Assembly (NCBI RefSeq): GCF_017115165.1 | Contig: NZ_JABXKF010000090.1 | Location: forward strand, 1-64,000 | Direction of reading: 5' to 3' | Length of the DNA stretch: 64,000 nt | Source of the DNA: Nostoc sp. LPT | Lineage (GTDB): Bacteria; Cyanobacteriota; Cyanobacteriia; Cyanobacteriales; Nostocaceae | In this document: one piece after another, positions 63,668-64,000 of the stretch | Layout: each line of letters opens with the position of its first letter | How positions within the stretch are numbered: position 1 is the stretch's first letter | Position numbers and translations under genes: made by a program | The notes under the pieces: model-generated | What the model was told of the DNA's origin: nothing | The model's database searches: none | What the model saw: the letters and a program-made list of their open reading frames with translations, nothing else

Positions 63668-63697
63668 ATAATTTATGAATTTTTTATGACTAATCAA

Positions 63698-64000
63698 CTA
63701 AGTAATTACTTGAAAATTTACATAAGAAGGTACAGGCTGAATCCGACTTAAATCATTTTCAAAAGTCACTGAATTGCCATTCTGATCAATTTCCTTAAAC
63801 CCTGCAAATTTATAAGATATGTACATCATTCGATTGCGATCGTTTGGTACAAACTCTGCTAAAAGACGAACATTACTGCTTTGAGCCAGACCCATAATAT
63901 GATTTAACATAATTGTCCCGACTCCCCTCGACATAACACGACAAGACATCAGCAAAAGCTTGACTGTCCATGACTTAGGCTGACATTCAATCAGAACTAA
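63698..64000 (-). CDS. FkbH-like protein, C-terminal part (continues past window edge)
   Basis: The minus-strand frame is open from base 64000 (VLIECQPKSWTVKLLLMSCR) to the stop at 63698, so the track's Met at 63955 is internal. The sequence MSCRVMSRGVGTIMLNHIM followed by FVPNDRNRMMYISYKFAGF is the acyltransferase-like C-terminus of the FkbH family (HAD-like N-terminus, GNAT-like C-terminus). Family members load glyceryl units from 1,3-bisphosphoglycerate onto an ACP, or act as related loading enzymes. It lies immediately upstream of the C-TauD gene in the same direction. This suggests a glycerate-derived starter or extender, but the catalytic HAD half is outside the window, so function is tentative. 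Confidence 0.8.
   Translation of the reverse strand, partial: LVLIECQPKSWTVKLLLMSCRVMSRGVGTIMLNHIMGLAQSSNVRLLAEFVPNDRNRMMYISYKFAGFKEIDQNGNSVTFENDLSRIQPVPSYVNFQVIT

Overview
The window is a filamentous (Nostoc/Anabaena-like) cyanobacterial DNA segment. Evidence for this is the moderately AT-rich base composition, many GCGATCGC (HIP1) octamers, short palindromic and MITE-like repeats of the kind common in Nostocales, CYP110-like P450s, and a TonB receptor with an N-terminal AMIN domain. Almost the whole window is one hybrid NRPS/PKS biosynthetic cluster read on the minus strand, so the transcriptional order runs from high to low coordinates. The only substantial plus-strand gene is an IS66-type transposase cut by the left edge.

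In transcriptional order, the right edge (64000 to 40600) holds the C-terminus of an FkbH-like protein; a condensation domain fused to a TauD/SyrP-like hydroxylase; an NRPS C*-A(Asn)-PCP-E; an NRPS C-A(Thr)-PCP; a PKS KS-AT-CMT-KR-ACP; and an NRPS C-A(beta-Ala)-PCP-C-A(Ser)-PCP. A TonB-dependent siderophore receptor and a FecB-like binding lipoprotein follow (40426 to 36577). Next come an unusual PKS that ends in an epimerization-like domain, an NRPS whose glycine A domain is split by a luciferase-type monooxygenase, a PLP decarboxylase (probably aspartate to beta-alanine), two more PKS modules (the second with a destroyed KR cofactor site), a small methyltransferase, and the terminal NRPS C-A(beta-Ala-like)-PCP-TE, whose thioesterase has Cys as nucleophile.

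The left flank (9271 to 965) holds tailoring and export genes: two tandem P450s, a broken TauD-type dioxygenase, a sucrase/ferredoxin-like protein, a MATE exporter, an SDR lacking the catalytic Tyr, and an O-methyltransferase whose 3' end abuts the IS66 element.

Read colinearly, the line would build a peptide-polyketide containing (beta-hydroxy-)D-Asn, Thr, an alpha-methyl ketide, beta-Ala, Ser, a ketide, Gly (oxidised), two ketides and a terminal beta-amino acid. The embedded receptor and binding protein suggest a siderophore or metallophore, but this is inference. A-domain codes were read by eye against the PheA pocket positions. The cluster continues beyond the right edge, so the starter unit is not visible. 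I do not recognise it as a known characterised cluster.
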